From contig NC_009614.1 of the NCBI RefSeq assembly GCF_000012825.1, positions 1,984,001 through 2,048,000 of the forward strand: 64,000 nt of DNA. The letters run 5' to 3'. The notes under the pieces were generated by a model. It had not been told where the DNA came from. It saw only the letters and a list, made by a program, of their open reading frames with translations, and ran no database searches. Below, one piece after another: positions 63,580 to 64,000 of the stretch. How positions within the stretch are numbered: the stretch's first letter is position 1; every line of letters begins with the position of its first letter. Origin of the DNA: Phocaeicola vulgatus ATCC 8482 (lineage in GTDB: Bacteria; Bacteroidota; Bacteroidia; Bacteroidales; Bacteroidaceae). The position numbers and the translations under genes are program-made.

Positions 63580-64000
63580 CTAAATGCCACGCTTGCGTCC
63601 GGTCTTCTTTTTTTTCTTCATGCGGCGTGCAAAGGCTTCCTCCTCGTAATCCCGCGGATTGGTTTCCAAGGAAAAAATGCCTGCCGCCAGTTCGAGCGTG
63701 CTAGAGGATTCGTGACGGTGATGCTGCCAAAGTTCTGTAGCGGAATGTCCGCCCCGTTCCTTTTCGGGTATGTTTTCCAACCATTTGAAATAGTCGTTGA
63801 ACACATTGGCAGAAAACACCTTGCCCATGCGTGAGCCGTTGAACACCTCCCGATGGTTGTGATCAATAAAGGTGACACCATAGATACGTCCCCGCTCATT
63901 CTTGCGGAAAACCACATCAATACGCCTTTGCCCGAGCAGTTCCACAAACCGTTTCTGTGAATCCGCCTGCCGCAAGGCACGAACGATGTCCGCCTGTATG
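63580..64000 (-). CDS. mobB: MobB-type relaxase, C-terminal part (cut by the window edge)
   Basis: Partial gene entering from the right edge with no start in the window; about 139 residues are seen, frame open to 64000. Segments RRIDVVFRKNERGRIYGVTF and DHNHREVFNGSRMGKVFSAN match the end of the relaxase domain of Bacteroides mobilization proteins, followed by a linker and a very basic tail (ARRMKKKKKTGRKRG). It nicks the element at oriT. It lies 36 bp upstream of mobC. Confidence 0.75.
   Translation of the reverse strand, partial: IQADIVRALRQADSQKRFVELLGQRRIDVVFRKNERGRIYGVTFIDHNHREVFNGSRMGKVFSANVFNDYFKWLENIPEKERGGHSATELWQHHRHESSSTLELAAGIFSLETNPRDYEEEAFARRMKKKKKTGRKRGI

Overview
The window looks like a chromosome segment of a gut Bacteroidales (Bacteroides, Phocaeicola or Parabacteroides). 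The evidence is promoters of the TTTG-20-TAnnTTTG type, a UpxY-type capsule antiterminator next to an invertible promoter, RteA/RteB-like regulators, MobB/MobC-like transfer proteins, DUF3945/DUF4099, DUF4121 and PRTRC genes, and an ISAon1-type insertion sequence. No rRNA, tRNA or CRISPR array was seen. The species cannot be fixed from the sequence alone.

Layout. (1) 1-4.7 kb: an AlbA_2/HATPase regulator, an AraC regulator divergent from an acetyltransferase and HAD hydrolase pair, then a scar where two broken genes meet. (2) 4.9-8.3 kb: a two-gene operon of an AAA+ ATPase and a subtilisin-like protease, a candidate conflict or defence module. (3) 8.5-10.5 kb: toprim primase and a DUF4121 protein. 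(4) 10.7-18 kb: an AAA/DUF4143 ATPase overlapping a TOTE-type primase-helicase-PLD protein, a CoiA-like nuclease, a small unknown gene, and an intact ISAon1-type IS with a 10-bp target duplication. (5) 18.2-29.7 kb: element backbone with HTH proteins, a NYN nuclease, a PRTRC cluster (E, C, F-position, B, ThiF), topoisomerase III and DUF4099/DUF3945 proteins. (6) 30.4-54.2 kb: a capsule locus led by a tyrosine recombinase and an inverted-repeat-bounded promoter, then upxY, a WecA-like initiator, wza/wzc/cpsB, wecC, wzx, wzy, glycosyltransferases, a UDP-L-FucNAc cassette, acyltransferases, wecG and wecB, ending in a decayed YjbH-like gene. (7) 54.2-64 kb: a truncated integrase, an HA-repeat helicase, RteA/RteB-like hybrid kinase and sigma-54 regulator, a DHFR/RibD-like gene, mobC and the end of mobB.

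How it fits together. Regions 3, 5 and 7 look like one CTnDOT-like integrative conjugative element, with the capsule locus as cargo between the DUF3945 operon and rteA. Three backbone promoters (primase, tandem HTH genes, DUF3945) share helically phased 10-bp repeats set 5 bp from a TTTTG box, which suggests one shared activator. The capsule genes predict a polymer of GlcNAc (or similar), ManNAcA and L-FucNAc, assembled by Wzx/Wzy/Wzc. As sequenced, the invertible promoter points away from the capsule genes, and three consecutive hexapeptide acyltransferase genes are each one base out of frame at a G-tract, so both the locus and its O-acetylation look switched off here.

The strongest undescribed signals are the phased-repeat operator set, a three-way-junction hairpin element present twice with compensatory changes, the G-tract acyltransferase trio, and the element-borne invertible capsule locus.
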